Program-made: the position numbers and the translations under genes
Part shown: positions 16,515 to 23,343 of the stretch, piece after piece
Layout: each line of letters opens with the position of its first letter
Numbering within the stretch: position 1 is the first letter of the stretch
Source: Acidobacteriota bacterium
GTDB lineage: Bacteria; Acidobacteriota; Blastocatellia; RBC074
Length of the DNA: 64,000 bases
NCBI GenBank assembly: GCA_018268995.1
Contig: JAFDVL010000064.1
Span: forward strand, 1-64,000
Reading direction: 5' to 3'
The notes under the pieces: model-generated
Seen by the model: only the letters and a program-made list of their open reading frames with translations
What the model was told of the DNA's origin: nothing
Databases searched by the model: none

Positions 16515-17213
16515 TTATGGGCGAAAGGGCTGCTTGTTAGCCTGTCGGGCCTTTCCTTGTTGGAGACGTTCTTCCGCCTCTTTCTGCTTTTGCCGCGTGA
16601 GTGTCCGCACTGGTGCCTCTTCTTCCTCTAGCCGCAGCGCCTCAACAATAGCGGCCTCAGCCTGGGTTTGTTGCGCTTTTTCGTAGATCGCCATCCCAAA
16701 GGGAGATTGCGGATAGGGCTGAAAAAGATTGTAGGAATACCGAGCATCTTCCCAGCGAGCGATAACCTTTTCATGCTGTTCGGAAATGCTTTTTTCCCCA
16801 TCATTGTAAAGATAGGTCGTCGTGAGCGTAATCTCAGCAACCGGCCTGGTGACGGTTCCATATTGTTTGGAAATCGCTTCGATGATGTCCTCTACGGTCA
16901 ATCCTTCAGTGCGTTCTGCATCGTAAGTAATAACGACGCGATAAAGCGCATCGCGATAAAAACTAAACACCATGTTTTTTACCGGATCCCCCTGCGGTAA
17001 AGTCGTTCGCTGCCACGTTAGCTCCTGAATAAGTGCCGGACGCTGGTGAATCGTCTTTGCCTCACTTGGCTTCAGATGGACCAACTTAGCGATAACTGCC
17101 AGACTATCGCCAAAGCGAAAATCTCTATACTTCGATAAATCCGGTGGATACCCTAAAGGCGCTGAAAGAGCGGCCCCTAAAAATGAAATTGCGATGCTTT
17201 GGATGTTCATCAT
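16515..17213 (-). CDS. Hypothetical secreted protein
   Basis: A 232-residue protein with a short signal sequence (IQSIAISFLGAALSAPLG) and no family I recognise. The middle (about residues 70-130) holds alternating strands such as MVFSFYRDALYRVVITYDAERT, resembling a small alpha/beta domain that may bind a ligand. The C-terminal 60 residues are strongly charged and predicted helical (LRLEEEEAPVRTLTRQKQKEAEERLQ), ending in basic and Gln residues. The ATG at 17213 is preceded by AAAGGA at good spacing. It belongs to the accessory block of unknown proteins; a shared hairpin pair follows it. Confidence 0.75.
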   Translation of the reverse strand: MMNIQSIAISFLGAALSAPLGYPPDLSKYRDFRFGDSLAVIAKLVHLKPSEAKTIHQRPALIQELTWQRTTLPQGDPVKNMVFSFYRDALYRVVITYDAERTEGLTVEDIIEAISKQYGTVTRPVAEITLTTTYLYNDGEKSISEQHEKVIARWEDARYSYNLFQPYPQSPFGMAIYEKAQQTQAEAAIVEALRLEEEEAPVRTLTRQKQKEAEERLQQGKARQANKQPFRP

Positions 17214-17258
17214 TTGTCGTCCTTTCCCCCACCTGACAGACGAAACCGATAATTGATT

Positions 17259-17368
17259 TCCTCTCAAGTGAGTTTACGAGTGAGACCCAAGAACCGGCTA
17301 AAGACTTCTACTCCCCCAAGTCCAAGTCCATATGGCCCAGGTCTCACTCGTAAACTCACTTGAGAGGA
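17259..17368. repeat. 29-bp perfect inverted repeat, MITE-like or giant hairpin
   Basis: Arms at 17259-17287 and 17340-17368 are perfect reverse complements over 29 bp, separated by a 52-bp spacer. The element fills the space between two genes. There is no T tract after the stem on either strand, no open reading frame and no clear flanking target duplication. It could be a small non-autonomous element or an unusually strong processing hairpin. Confidence 0.85.
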
Positions 17369-17379
17369 GTTCAAGATAT

Positions 17380-17820
17380 TTAATGTGCTTCTCGCTGCTC
17401 GGCTTCGATGAGTGGTTGGTAAACTTGCTGGATATGAACTTTTAAGGCGGGGGGATTTTCGGCAATCATGCGCTCCATCTTCTGCTGCGCAGTTTCGTTC
17501 GTTTGCCTCGCTTGAGAGGCAGGAACCAGACTGAATACCTTTGCGCCGTTCTGGACTGCCTCGTTCGAGTGGGCCTCGGCCTGAAGACTCAAACGTGCTA
17601 GTTCCTCTTGTTTGAAGTTGAGTTTGAAGCAAACCCATTCCAGTTTCCCCGCTGCGCCAAATCCGACGTATTTGCCGAGTTTTTGCATCAGTGGTGAATG
17701 ACGATGGTTTTCCTCTTCCAATGCCGCACGGTGTGCGGCCAATTTTGCAATATCACCTTTCAACTCGCTGATATGTTGCTTGTATTCTTCTTGGGCGTGG
17801 TCACTTTCTATACGCGGCAT
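17380..17820 (-). CDS. Hypothetical coiled-coil protein
   Basis: A 146-residue cytoplasmic protein with no recognised family. The N-terminal half is highly charged and helical (YKQHISELKGDIAKLAAHRAALEEENHRH), consistent with a coiled coil. A Gly-rich turn (LGKYVGFGAAGKLEW) is followed by a second long helix (LNFKQEELARLSLQAEAHS) and a Gln/Glu-rich C-terminus. It has neither a signal peptide nor membrane segments. It is followed by the long inverted repeat and then a secreted unknown protein. The reading frame and codon pattern look genuine, and a longer overlapping frame at 17264-17638 was rejected. Confidence 0.7.
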   Translation of the reverse strand: MPRIESDHAQEEYKQHISELKGDIAKLAAHRAALEEENHRHSPLMQKLGKYVGFGAAGKLEWVCFKLNFKQEELARLSLQAEAHSNEAVQNGAKVFSLVPASQARQTNETAQQKMERMIAENPPALKVHIQQVYQPLIEAEQREAH

Positions 17821-17938
17821 AAAGCCTCCCGGCTTGATTGAGCTAAGATGGTTGGAAGGCAGTTGCTCCCTTGCTTCTTAGCTATTTTTGAAGCTATTTG
17901 CTTACTGCAACATCATCGGCTGATATACAAAATAATGC

Positions 17939-17954
17939 TGTTCAATATTGAACA
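17939..17954. promoter_or_regulatory. 16-bp perfect palindrome
   Basis: TGTTCAATATTGAACA is a perfect palindrome about 120 bp upstream of the coiled-coil gene, in a 240-bp gap with no other feature. Symmetry suggests an operator for a dimeric regulator such as the nearby Crp-type protein, but the sequence is not a match to the classical Crp, FNR or LexA consensus. Confidence 0.4.
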
Positions 17955-18060
17955 ATTTCGCGTGGGGTAATAAGTTTCACGGGTTATTTCAGTCACACAG
18001 TGCCAACCATTCCAGCATGTGCGCAGGCTGCCTGTTGTCAGTTAGGGAAGTTGGATTTTG

Positions 18061-18261
18061 TTACAATTCTTTCCTTTTTTCGCTGACAGCTTTACGTTGG
18101 ATTATTTCAATCGGGTCGGACAATTCCCAACGTTTCTTCATTTCTGCATTCGCGGCGAGTTGTTCTGCCAGGACTTCTTGTCGTTCCCGCAGCCACATTT
18201 CTCGCAAGGTTACAGATTTTTGGGCTAGCGCCTCAATTCGCTCCCGCTCGCTGCTTGTCAT
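18061..18261 (-). CDS. Small hypothetical charged protein
   Basis: A 66-residue highly charged, almost entirely helical protein (SSERERIEALAQKSVTLREMW, then RERQEVLAEQLAANAEMKKRW). The ATG at 18261 has an excellent AAGGAG 7 nt upstream; an in-frame ATG at 18306 has none. I do not recognise a family. It lies 77 bp downstream of the Crp-type regulator on the same strand and could be co-transcribed with it. Confidence 0.6.
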   Translation of the reverse strand: MTSSERERIEALAQKSVTLREMWLRERQEVLAEQLAANAEMKKRWELSDPIEIIQRKAVSEKRKEL

Positions 18262-18338
18262 AAATTTCTCCTTATAAATTAGGGATTTAGTTGTGCTAAA
18301 AATCATGGGGAGTTTTAAGATGCCGATTTGGCTGGTTA

Positions 18339-19019
18339 TTAAGCGGCACGCGCCAGGTAATCAGTCAATTGTTGTTCTTTGATGATCAAAAACCGTTCGG
18401 CATTGCGCTCAATCAGCCCCAGCATTTGAAAGCGGCGCATAAACTCGCTGATCCGCGGTCGTGTGGTGCCAACGATTTCTGAAAGTTCTTCGTGGGAAAT
18501 TTTATGTTCAATGCGGATGCTGCGCGGGTCTTGTTTGCCCAGCTTGCGCGCCAGTTGCAAAAGCGTCTTGCCTAAGCGTTGTTCGCTATCCACCGTCACT
18601 AAATTCGCGATCACCTGTTGCTGGTCAGCAATCCGAACGGCTAGATATTGCACGAAACCCACAAACAGAGAATCGAGCTGTAATCGCTCAATAAAACTGG
18701 TGCTGGGTATTTGCTTTACCTCCGTCTCTTCCATCGCCACTGCCGTTTCCAATCTCGCACCAAGTCCAGATAGACACAGTTCTCCAAAAATATCTCCCAC
18801 AGTGTGAATGGCCAGAATGCATTCTTTTCCTGTCGGTGAGAGCATAAGTAATTTGATTTGCCCGCGAACAATGAAATACACCATTCCATCCGAATCGCCG
18901 CAGGTATAAGCATGGTCGTGTTTGGCTAACCTCAAAGTGCGAGTGTTCGACGTTTCGCGCAGCAGAGAGTCCTGCAATTGCTCTTTGAATTTATTCACTT
19001 GTGGGGTCTGCTGAATCAT
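18339..19019 (-). CDS. Crp/Fnr-family transcriptional regulator
   Basis: A 226-residue regulator. Residues about 15-130 form the cyclic-nucleotide-type beta-roll (MVYFIVRGQIKLLMLSPTGKECILAIHTVGDIFGELCL), and residues about 150-220 the winged helix with recognition helix EELSEIVGTTRPRISEFMRRF. The N-terminal Cys cluster of FNR is absent, so oxygen sensing through an iron-sulphur cluster is unlikely. The PTGKECILAIHTVGDIFGELCLSG segment lacks the full cAMP-binding RxS signature, so the effector is unclear. It is the only regulator in the accessory block and may control its neighbours. Confidence 0.9.
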   Translation of the reverse strand: MIQQTPQVNKFKEQLQDSLLRETSNTRTLRLAKHDHAYTCGDSDGMVYFIVRGQIKLLMLSPTGKECILAIHTVGDIFGELCLSGLGARLETAVAMEETEVKQIPSTSFIERLQLDSLFVGFVQYLAVRIADQQQVIANLVTVDSEQRLGKTLLQLARKLGKQDPRSIRIEHKISHEELSEIVGTTRPRISEFMRRFQMLGLIERNAERFLIIKEQQLTDYLARAA

Positions 19020-19085
19020 ATTTGCCTTTCGGTTTGCATTTTAATTTCCGTTACCCCGAAGACTGCTTTCCTTTGCCAGCAAGGG

Positions 19086-19505
19086 TTACTCGCTGGCATA
19101 AGAAATTCGTGCTCGTCCAGGGGGAAGCATCCCTGTAACCTGGATTTGCCGCGCCTGCGCGGTAATGCCAATCCGGGTCAGTCCTAACCACTTCTTCATT
19201 TCAATCTGCCGAATTTCAACGCAATTATATTTGGCAGCCGTGCTTTGTGCCGTAATACGAAGGATGACTTTCCGGCGCGCAGTTTCAGGACTCCAACTCC
19301 AGCCAGCCGCCTTGAATTCGCCAGCAATAAAAAGAATATGCCAGCCTATCTGCGTAATGAGATCTTTCATCTGCTGTAGCCCGACATTCTTGAGCAGGTG
19401 CCAGCCTTGCGCATAAGGAGTGCTTTCAAGATGAACTGATGTTGGTAATTGGATTCCCTCTGCAAGCAGCAGAGAACCCAAATTGATGGCGGGGATATTT
19501 TGCAT
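19086..19505 (-). CDS. Conserved hypothetical protein, paralogue of 20423-20809
   Basis: A 139-residue protein of a family I do not know, clearly related to the product of 20423-20809. Shared positions include the opening GSLLLAEG-IQLP, then YAQGWHLLKNV near residue 32, a central IGWHILF-AGE, TARRKVILRITA near residue 80, NCVEIRQIEMKKWLGL near 97 and a final QARQIQVT. No signal peptide or metal motif is seen. Its ATG overlaps the stop of the upstream membrane protein (TAATG at 19503-19507), so translation is coupled. Two copies in one cluster suggest a functional pair. Confidence 0.75.
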   Translation of the reverse strand: MQNIPAINLGSLLLAEGIQLPTSVHLESTPYAQGWHLLKNVGLQQMKDLITQIGWHILFIAGEFKAAGWSWSPETARRKVILRITAQSTAAKYNCVEIRQIEMKKWLGLTRIGITAQARQIQVTGMLPPGRARISYASE

Positions 19506-19798
19506 TAGTTTTTACGAGGGGGAATAACCGGCAAAGTGGAAAAAATCGAGAGAGGGTTAGGAAAGACTACCTGATGCCAAAACTTCCAACCACCAATGAT
19601 GATACTAAGCGATACAAACAGCGTGATGATCAGAAATGACCAGGCGAGGCTCGGCTGCGGCAAGACGCTGAAATCGCGTACTCCAATGGCAAATAAGAGC
19701 AGCGAACCCGGCACAACGCCAATAAACATCAGCAGGAACCGAAAAGAGGGGTTTTCATTTTTGGCTTGTATTTCCCAACGAACCGTTTTGAGCGACAT
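19505..19798 (-). CDS. Small two-helix membrane protein
   Basis: A 97-residue protein with two membrane segments: FLLMFIGVVPGSLLLFAIGV (about 20-40) and LAWSFLIITLFVSLSIIIGGW (about 50-71). The short termini are charged or Pro-rich. No family is recognised. Its stop codon overlaps the start of the downstream conserved hypothetical gene, making the two a coupled pair and hinting that this unknown family acts at the membrane here. Confidence 0.7.
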   Translation of the reverse strand: MSLKTVRWEIQAKNENPSFRFLLMFIGVVPGSLLLFAIGVRDFSVLPQPSLAWSFLIITLFVSLSIIIGGWKFWHQVVFPNPLSIFSTLPVIPPRKN

Positions 19799-19836
19799 AA
19801 CTAAACTCCAGGGTCAGTGAGCTGTAGGTAACTGAA

Positions 19837-19856
19837 AAGCCGAAGGATTCCGGCTT
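19837..19856 (-). terminator. Possible short terminator
   Basis: AAGCCG (19837-19842) pairs with CGGCTT (19851-19856) around an 8-nt loop; read on the minus strand it ends in CGGCTTTTC. It lies 107 bp after the omega-like gene. The T run is short. Confidence 0.4.
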
Positions 19857-19962
19857 GGCGAAGAAAAGAGGAAGCTAGACTCTCTCCTGAACCAGGATTC
19901 TTTGTTCTGCTACGCAGTTTTCAACCTGTCTTTCTGCATATTGACCGCAGGTTCTTGCTAAA

Positions 19963-20157
19963 TTATCGCTTCTCCTTCGGAGACGGGATGACATAGTCGA
20001 AACCAATCAGACCGCGCTCAACTTCCTCCCGCGCAATGCGCGTGGCACGGCAGCCAGGTAGGGAAACACGAGGACGTGCCCCATTGCGGATTTGTTTTAC
20101 GCGTTGGGACATCAATAATACTTTGCGGTATTTGTTATCAATCTTGCCTTTTTCCAT
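19963..20157 (-). CDS. RNA polymerase omega-subunit-like small protein
   Basis: A 64-residue protein resembling the short RpoZ of Acidobacteriota. It has the KYRKVLLMSQRVKQIRNGARPRVS helix, matching the omega pattern of xAAxRARQLxxGARPxV, and then ATRIAREEVERGLIGFDY, matching the conserved A-x-EE-x-x-G helix. Omega helps assemble RNA polymerase. This copy sits in an accessory block away from the usual gmk-rpoZ neighbours, so it is more likely a second, specialised copy than the housekeeping one. No coupled partner is visible; a possible terminator follows. Confidence 0.7.
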   Translation of the reverse strand: MEKGKIDNKYRKVLLMSQRVKQIRNGARPRVSLPGCRATRIAREEVERGLIGFDYVIPSPKEKR

Positions 20158-20213
20158 GATTACACCTCACATCGTTTGTGATGAGATAGGGGAAGTTAGT
20201 CTCTACCTTCCTG

Positions 20214-20372
20214 CTACTTCAGGATGTCTTGGCTGATTCCAGGAGTTGCCAGCGCCTTTCTCGTGGTATTGCTGGCAATTATATGCGGTAAGGCTTGAGT
20301 GCGCAGGCGGCAAAGGAGATATTTCTTTTGCTCGCGATCTGCCCTGGCTTTATCTCCATTTCTTTTTGACAT
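20214..20372 (-). CDS. Small basic hypothetical protein
   Basis: A 52-residue protein too short for most callers. The opening MSKRNGDKARADREQKK and the following LLCRLRTQAL are typical of a family of short, very basic Acidobacteriota proteins of unknown function that I recall only in outline. AGAAGGAG lies directly upstream of the ATG at 20372. It lies 50 nt after the stop of the paralogue gene on the same strand. A nucleic-acid-binding role is only suggested by the charge. Confidence 0.55.
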   Translation of the reverse strand: MSKRNGDKARADREQKKYLLCRLRTQALPHIIASNTTRKALATPGISQDILK

Positions 20373-20422
20373 ACAACTCCTTCTGCCTTTGACAATTTGA
20401 TTCCAATCGAACCGTTGCGGCT

Positions 20423-20809
20423 TTACGCCGTACCCAACGCCACACTGTGCTGGATATGCCACGAATAAGCGGAAACCACGATGTAGGGAAACCCCAGCAG
20501 ACGTCGCGTTTCTACTTTCTTGATCTCTAGGCAATTGAAGCTTTTCGCCCGAACGTTGGCGGTGATGCGCTTGATCGCTTTTCGCACAGTATCCTGGTCA
20601 TTAAAGCCGAAGACCAGCATTTCAAGTTTTGTAGAGAGGTGGAAAAGTTTCCACCCAGCCTGATGTACGGTTTGGGTCAAAGCGCTTCGGTTAACGTTGG
20701 TGGCTAATTGCCAGCCTGGAATATACGCAGTTGCCGCTATATGAAACGACTGCGGTAAAATCGCACCTTCGGCAATTAAAAGAGCTCCACTTTTTATCGT
20801 AGTACTCAT
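20423..20809 (-). CDS. Conserved hypothetical protein, paralogue of 19086-19505
   Basis: A 128-residue protein of the same unknown family as the product of 19086-19505. Visible shared blocks are GALLIAEGAILP, AYIPGWQLATNVN, QAGWKLFHLS, TVRKAIKRITA, SFNCLEIKKVETRRLLGFP and WHIQHS. The ATG at 20809 overlaps the stop of the upstream RRM gene (TGATG), so it is translationally coupled to an RNA-binding protein; a TTG 3 nt earlier is also possible. The strong conservation of the NCLEIxxVExxRLLG block marks it as the likely functional centre. No signal peptide is seen. Confidence 0.75.
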   Translation of the reverse strand: MSTTIKSGALLIAEGAILPQSFHIAATAYIPGWQLATNVNRSALTQTVHQAGWKLFHLSTKLEMLVFGFNDQDTVRKAIKRITANVRAKSFNCLEIKKVETRRLLGFPYIVVSAYSWHIQHSVALGTA

Positions 20810-21060
20810 CAAATCCTTGGTTTCGCCTCATTCACTTTCATCGTTTTTCCCTGAAGGATGTGTCCGTTGAATTTTTCGGTGGCGGCACTGGCCGCATCAA
20901 CGGAACGCATCTCGATAAAAGCAAAGCCTTTGGAAAGACCCGTCGCGCGGTCAGTAATGACCCGGCACGAATCCACGTCACCTGCCGTGCTAAATAACGT
21001 TTGTAATTGAATACTGGTGATTTCTGGAGCGAGATTTCCAATGAATAATTTCGCAGACAT
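20809..21060 (-). CDS. RRM-domain RNA-binding protein
   Basis: An 83-residue protein consisting of a single RNA recognition motif. RNP2 is KLFIGNLA near the N-terminus and RNP1 is KGFAFIEM near residue 44. Such small RRM proteins in bacteria (best known as Rbp in cyanobacteria) bind single-stranded RNA, and several are cold-regulated. The ATG at 21060 follows AAAGGA. The gene's stop overlaps the next start (TGATG), and its leader carries two identical hairpin repeats at 21073-21138 that could be a target for autoregulation. That last point is inference. Confidence 0.9.
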   Translation of the reverse strand: MSAKLFIGNLAPEITSIQLQTLFSTAGDVDSCRVITDRATGLSKGFAFIEMRSVDAASAATEKFNGHILQGKTMKVNEAKPRI

Positions 21061-21072
21061 GTCTGCATCCTT

Positions 21073-21138
21073 TCTGAAATGGTTGAAGCGCTGAAAGCCG
21101 CTTCTCTGAAATGGTTGAAGCGCTGAAAGCCGCTTCTC
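21073..21138 (-). repeat. Two-copy 32-bp tandem repeat forming twin hairpins in the RRM gene leader
   Basis: A 32-bp unit occurs twice in direct succession with no mismatch (positions 21073-21138). Each unit contains GAAGCG and CGCTTC 8 nt apart, so the transcript can form two identical 6-bp hairpins starting 13 nt or more before the start codon of the RRM gene. Confidence 0.85.
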
Positions 21139-21548
21139 ACGTGATAACAAAAACTCTGAAGGATTTAACAAGTGAACAGTTATCACTTGCTTATAAGTGG
21201 GTAGGATGGTTCAGAATGCCTGAGGTATTTCAGAAAAACTGAGAAGAGAGTGACCAAACTCGGTTCTTCAGAACCTTACTCTTTAGTGAAGGGAATGTCA
21301 AAGATTAAAGATCTCGTGCGTTTCCATCGCAACAAAGCGAAAGCCTGGCGAATTTCCCACCTTTGTGGCGATTATCTGAGCAGATTTTACAGCCCCAGCT
21401 TGCACGAGTGGTATCGCCAGCACATTGCTTGAAATCTGCTCAGGCAAATTCCCCACATCAAGCTGCCTGCTCATAATATTTCCTGGAAGGTGGGATATAC
21501 ATTTCAGTAATCTGAAAGATTCCAGAGAAGCTGTTGATTTTAGAAGGC
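21139..21548. other. Gene-free region with interleaved inverted repeats
   Basis: No convincing gene; a 60-codon frame at 21250-21432 has no ribosome-binding site or recognisable features. Two inverted repeats interleave: TGGCGAT (21366-21372) with ATCGCCA (21413-21419), and CTGAGCAGATTT (21376-21387) with AAATCTGCTCAG (21432-21443). The crossed order would fold as a pseudoknot, so a structured RNA is possible but unproven. A related AATTTCCCAC motif recurs on either side. Confidence 0.4.
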
Positions 21549-21589
21549 GGTAGCGCGTGGGATCGAACCACAGACCAAGGAGTTATGAA
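21549..21589 (-). pseudogene. 3' half of a tRNA-Met (CAT) gene, possible attachment-site scar
   Basis: Read on the minus strand: anticodon loop TTCATAA (anticodon CAT), 3' anticodon stem CTCCT, variable loop TGGTC, T stem TGTGG, T loop TTCGATC, T stem CCACG, acceptor strand CGCTACC, then G. The 5' half (D arm, 5' acceptor and 5' anticodon stem) is missing; the sequence before the anticodon loop is unrelated and runs into the end of the downstream coding region. The break at the anticodon loop is where many integrases recombine, so this may be one end of an integrated element. Confidence 0.7.
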
Positions 21590-21607
21590 GTTGCGGTCCA
21601 GCAATAT

Positions 21608-22432
21608 CTATTTTTCCAGCACCATTAGCGCCTTGAATTGCTGCTCAAACCGCCTCGCCATCCAAATGCAGATTTCCCACAGATCAGCCACGGGTTCCTG
21701 ACTGTAAGGCAATGTTGGCATGTAATTCGGCGGGCCAAATTCAGGATTAAAAGTAAAAGTGGCTTCCCCTAACATGCGACGCGCAGAGACCATGTCTGCC
21801 CACCAGGATTCGTGTAACTCAAGATATGGCTTCCATTCGGGTGCGCGCGGATCGTTGACCTGTGCGCCCTGTTCGTGGCCGACGCGTCCATGCACGTGGC
21901 GCGTGCGCGAAATACACAACGCAAGATGATCCGCCTGATCTTCAAGTCGGCTTTCACAAACATTCAGCCAATGGCTGAAATCGGCATTGATGTATAAATC
22001 TGGAAATTCACGCAACAAGGCAGTGGTTGTCCAGGGGGTAAACATCGCGCGGCTGCGATGAGTTTCGTGATTGATGGGAATACCGATGTGGCGCTCGACT
22101 TCCAGGGCTTCGGCAAAGAAGATTTTTTGTTGCTCAAAGCTCCAGCTATCCTTGCCGCTGTGCGCAGTGATTTGCATCGGCTCGTACTGAAGTGCTTCTT
22201 CTACTTTCTGCCGAAAGTCGTTCAGATGATCCTGCAATGTCGTGCCTTCGGTCAGCACCATTGCGATGTAATCCAGATTGAATTCGCGGCGCAAGGGCAG
22301 GAACTCTTCGACCGTTCCAATCCCTGCGGGTCGCCCTTCGACAGCGACAAAACCAGCTTCGGCGATGCGCTCCATTTTTTCGCGCAATGTGCCTTCCATC
22401 CCCCAGAAGCTTTTGACCAGTTTGAGTTGCAT
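21608..22432 (-). CDS. Sugar phosphate isomerase/epimerase-like TIM barrel protein
   Basis: A 274-residue xylose isomerase-like TIM barrel without signal peptide. Key strands carrying probable metal ligands are IPINHETHRSRAMFTPW, LYINADFSHWLNVCES, HVHGRVGHEQG and TFNPEFGPPNYMP. The His, Asp and Glu positions fit the family's metal site. It is 42 bp downstream of the PhyH dioxygenase on the same strand, and the DMT permease precedes both, so the three form a small catabolic operon. The substrate, probably a polyol or sugar derivative, is not evident. Confidence 0.85.
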   Translation of the reverse strand: MQLKLVKSFWGMEGTLREKMERIAEAGFVAVEGRPAGIGTVEEFLPLRREFNLDYIAMVLTEGTTLQDHLNDFRQKVEEALQYEPMQITAHSGKDSWSFEQQKIFFAEALEVERHIGIPINHETHRSRAMFTPWTTTALLREFPDLYINADFSHWLNVCESRLEDQADHLALCISRTRHVHGRVGHEQGAQVNDPRAPEWKPYLELHESWWADMVSARRMLGEATFTFNPEFGPPNYMPTLPYSQEPVADLWEICIWMARRFEQQFKALMVLEK

Positions 22433-22474
22433 TGGCTATGTTCCTTGCTTCAGATTTGCAAATGCTGAGATTGC

Positions 22475-23338
22475 TCAGCAACTCACATCCTTGCCTTCAG
22501 TGCCCCAGATTGCCAGGCGTTCGGCAGGCGGGGTACGCAAAGTACCTGCTGGCAGATAGTGATATTGCAATGCTTTTCGTCCCGTTGGCGAGTAATTGCT
22601 GGGGGTTCCGTGTGGAAGAAAACTATCGAAAATCAAACATCCACCCGGTTTGAGAGGGACGGCCACACATTTGTTTTTATACTCTTGCGAAGCATCATCG
22701 CAAAGCTGCCAGTCGCGCACCATAAAATGTGGAAAGGTTTGATCGTGAAACCAGCCTGGCACCACGCGCATACATCCATTTTCTGGCGTCGCCTCATCCA
22801 GAGCGATCCAGACCCCTACGACTTTTGTGGACAGAGATAGATCAAAATAGGCGTGATCCTGATGCCAGGGTTTTTCGCGGCCCTTCGGGGGTTTGATGAG
22901 TGCCATGCTTTGATACAACTCGGCTTTAGCACCAAGAATAGATTCCACAACCGGCACTAGCTTTGGGTGAAAGGCCATCGCTTTCAGGCGTTCGTCGTAA
23001 TCAGTAAATTGACCGATCTTACGCACATTGTTCAGCCGTTCTTCCAGGCTCAGTGTGGCTAACTGGTCGCGCACCTCAGAACGGAATTGGATAATGCTGA
23101 AATTCGGATTCTTTTCTGCGATCAGGTCAATCAGTCCTTGTTTCGCATCCTGTATTTCAGCCGGAGTAAAGGCGTCATTCACAACCAGAAAACCTTGTTG
23201 ATGATACAAAGTCAGCGCCGCGTCGTCTATGCTCTCCAGCCCATTCAGACCTTCGGCCAAAGCCGTATAGTCATACAAACCGGGGGCGTAATCAGGAACT
23301 TCAACATCCCATTCATATTGTTTTTGTGCGTTTTCCAT
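22475..23338 (-). CDS. Phytanoyl-CoA dioxygenase (PhyH) family protein
   Basis: A 287-residue Fe(II)/2-oxoglutarate-dependent dioxygenase. The iron-binding H-x-D is in PWHQDHAYFDLS, the distal His is in FLPHGTPSN, and an Arg in the last strand (TGRKALQYHY) fits 2-oxoglutarate binding. Residues before 100 (YHQQGFLVVNDAFTPAEI) are the family's typical entry. Such enzymes hydroxylate small molecules, and bacterial members act on very diverse substrates. It begins 5 nt after the DMT permease stop and is followed by a TIM barrel protein, suggesting uptake and oxidation of an organic compound. Confidence 0.88.
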   Translation of the reverse strand: MENAQKQYEWDVEVPDYAPGLYDYTALAEGLNGLESIDDAALTLYHQQGFLVVNDAFTPAEIQDAKQGLIDLIAEKNPNFSIIQFRSEVRDQLATLSLEERLNNVRKIGQFTDYDERLKAMAFHPKLVPVVESILGAKAELYQSMALIKPPKGREKPWHQDHAYFDLSLSTKVVGVWIALDEATPENGCMRVVPGWFHDQTFPHFMVRDWQLCDDASQEYKNKCVAVPLKPGGCLIFDSFLPHGTPSNYSPTGRKALQYHYLPAGTLRTPPAERLAIWGTEGKDVSC

Positions 23339-23343
23339 AAATC

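Noticed and set aside
21073..21138. CRISPR-like array
   Set aside because: Only two directly adjacent copies without spacers; it is a simple tandem duplication.
21541..21620. A complete tRNA-Met, or one interrupted by an intron, on the minus strand
   Set aside because: No D arm or matching 5' acceptor strand lies upstream; the sequence before the anticodon loop leads directly into the end of a protein gene.
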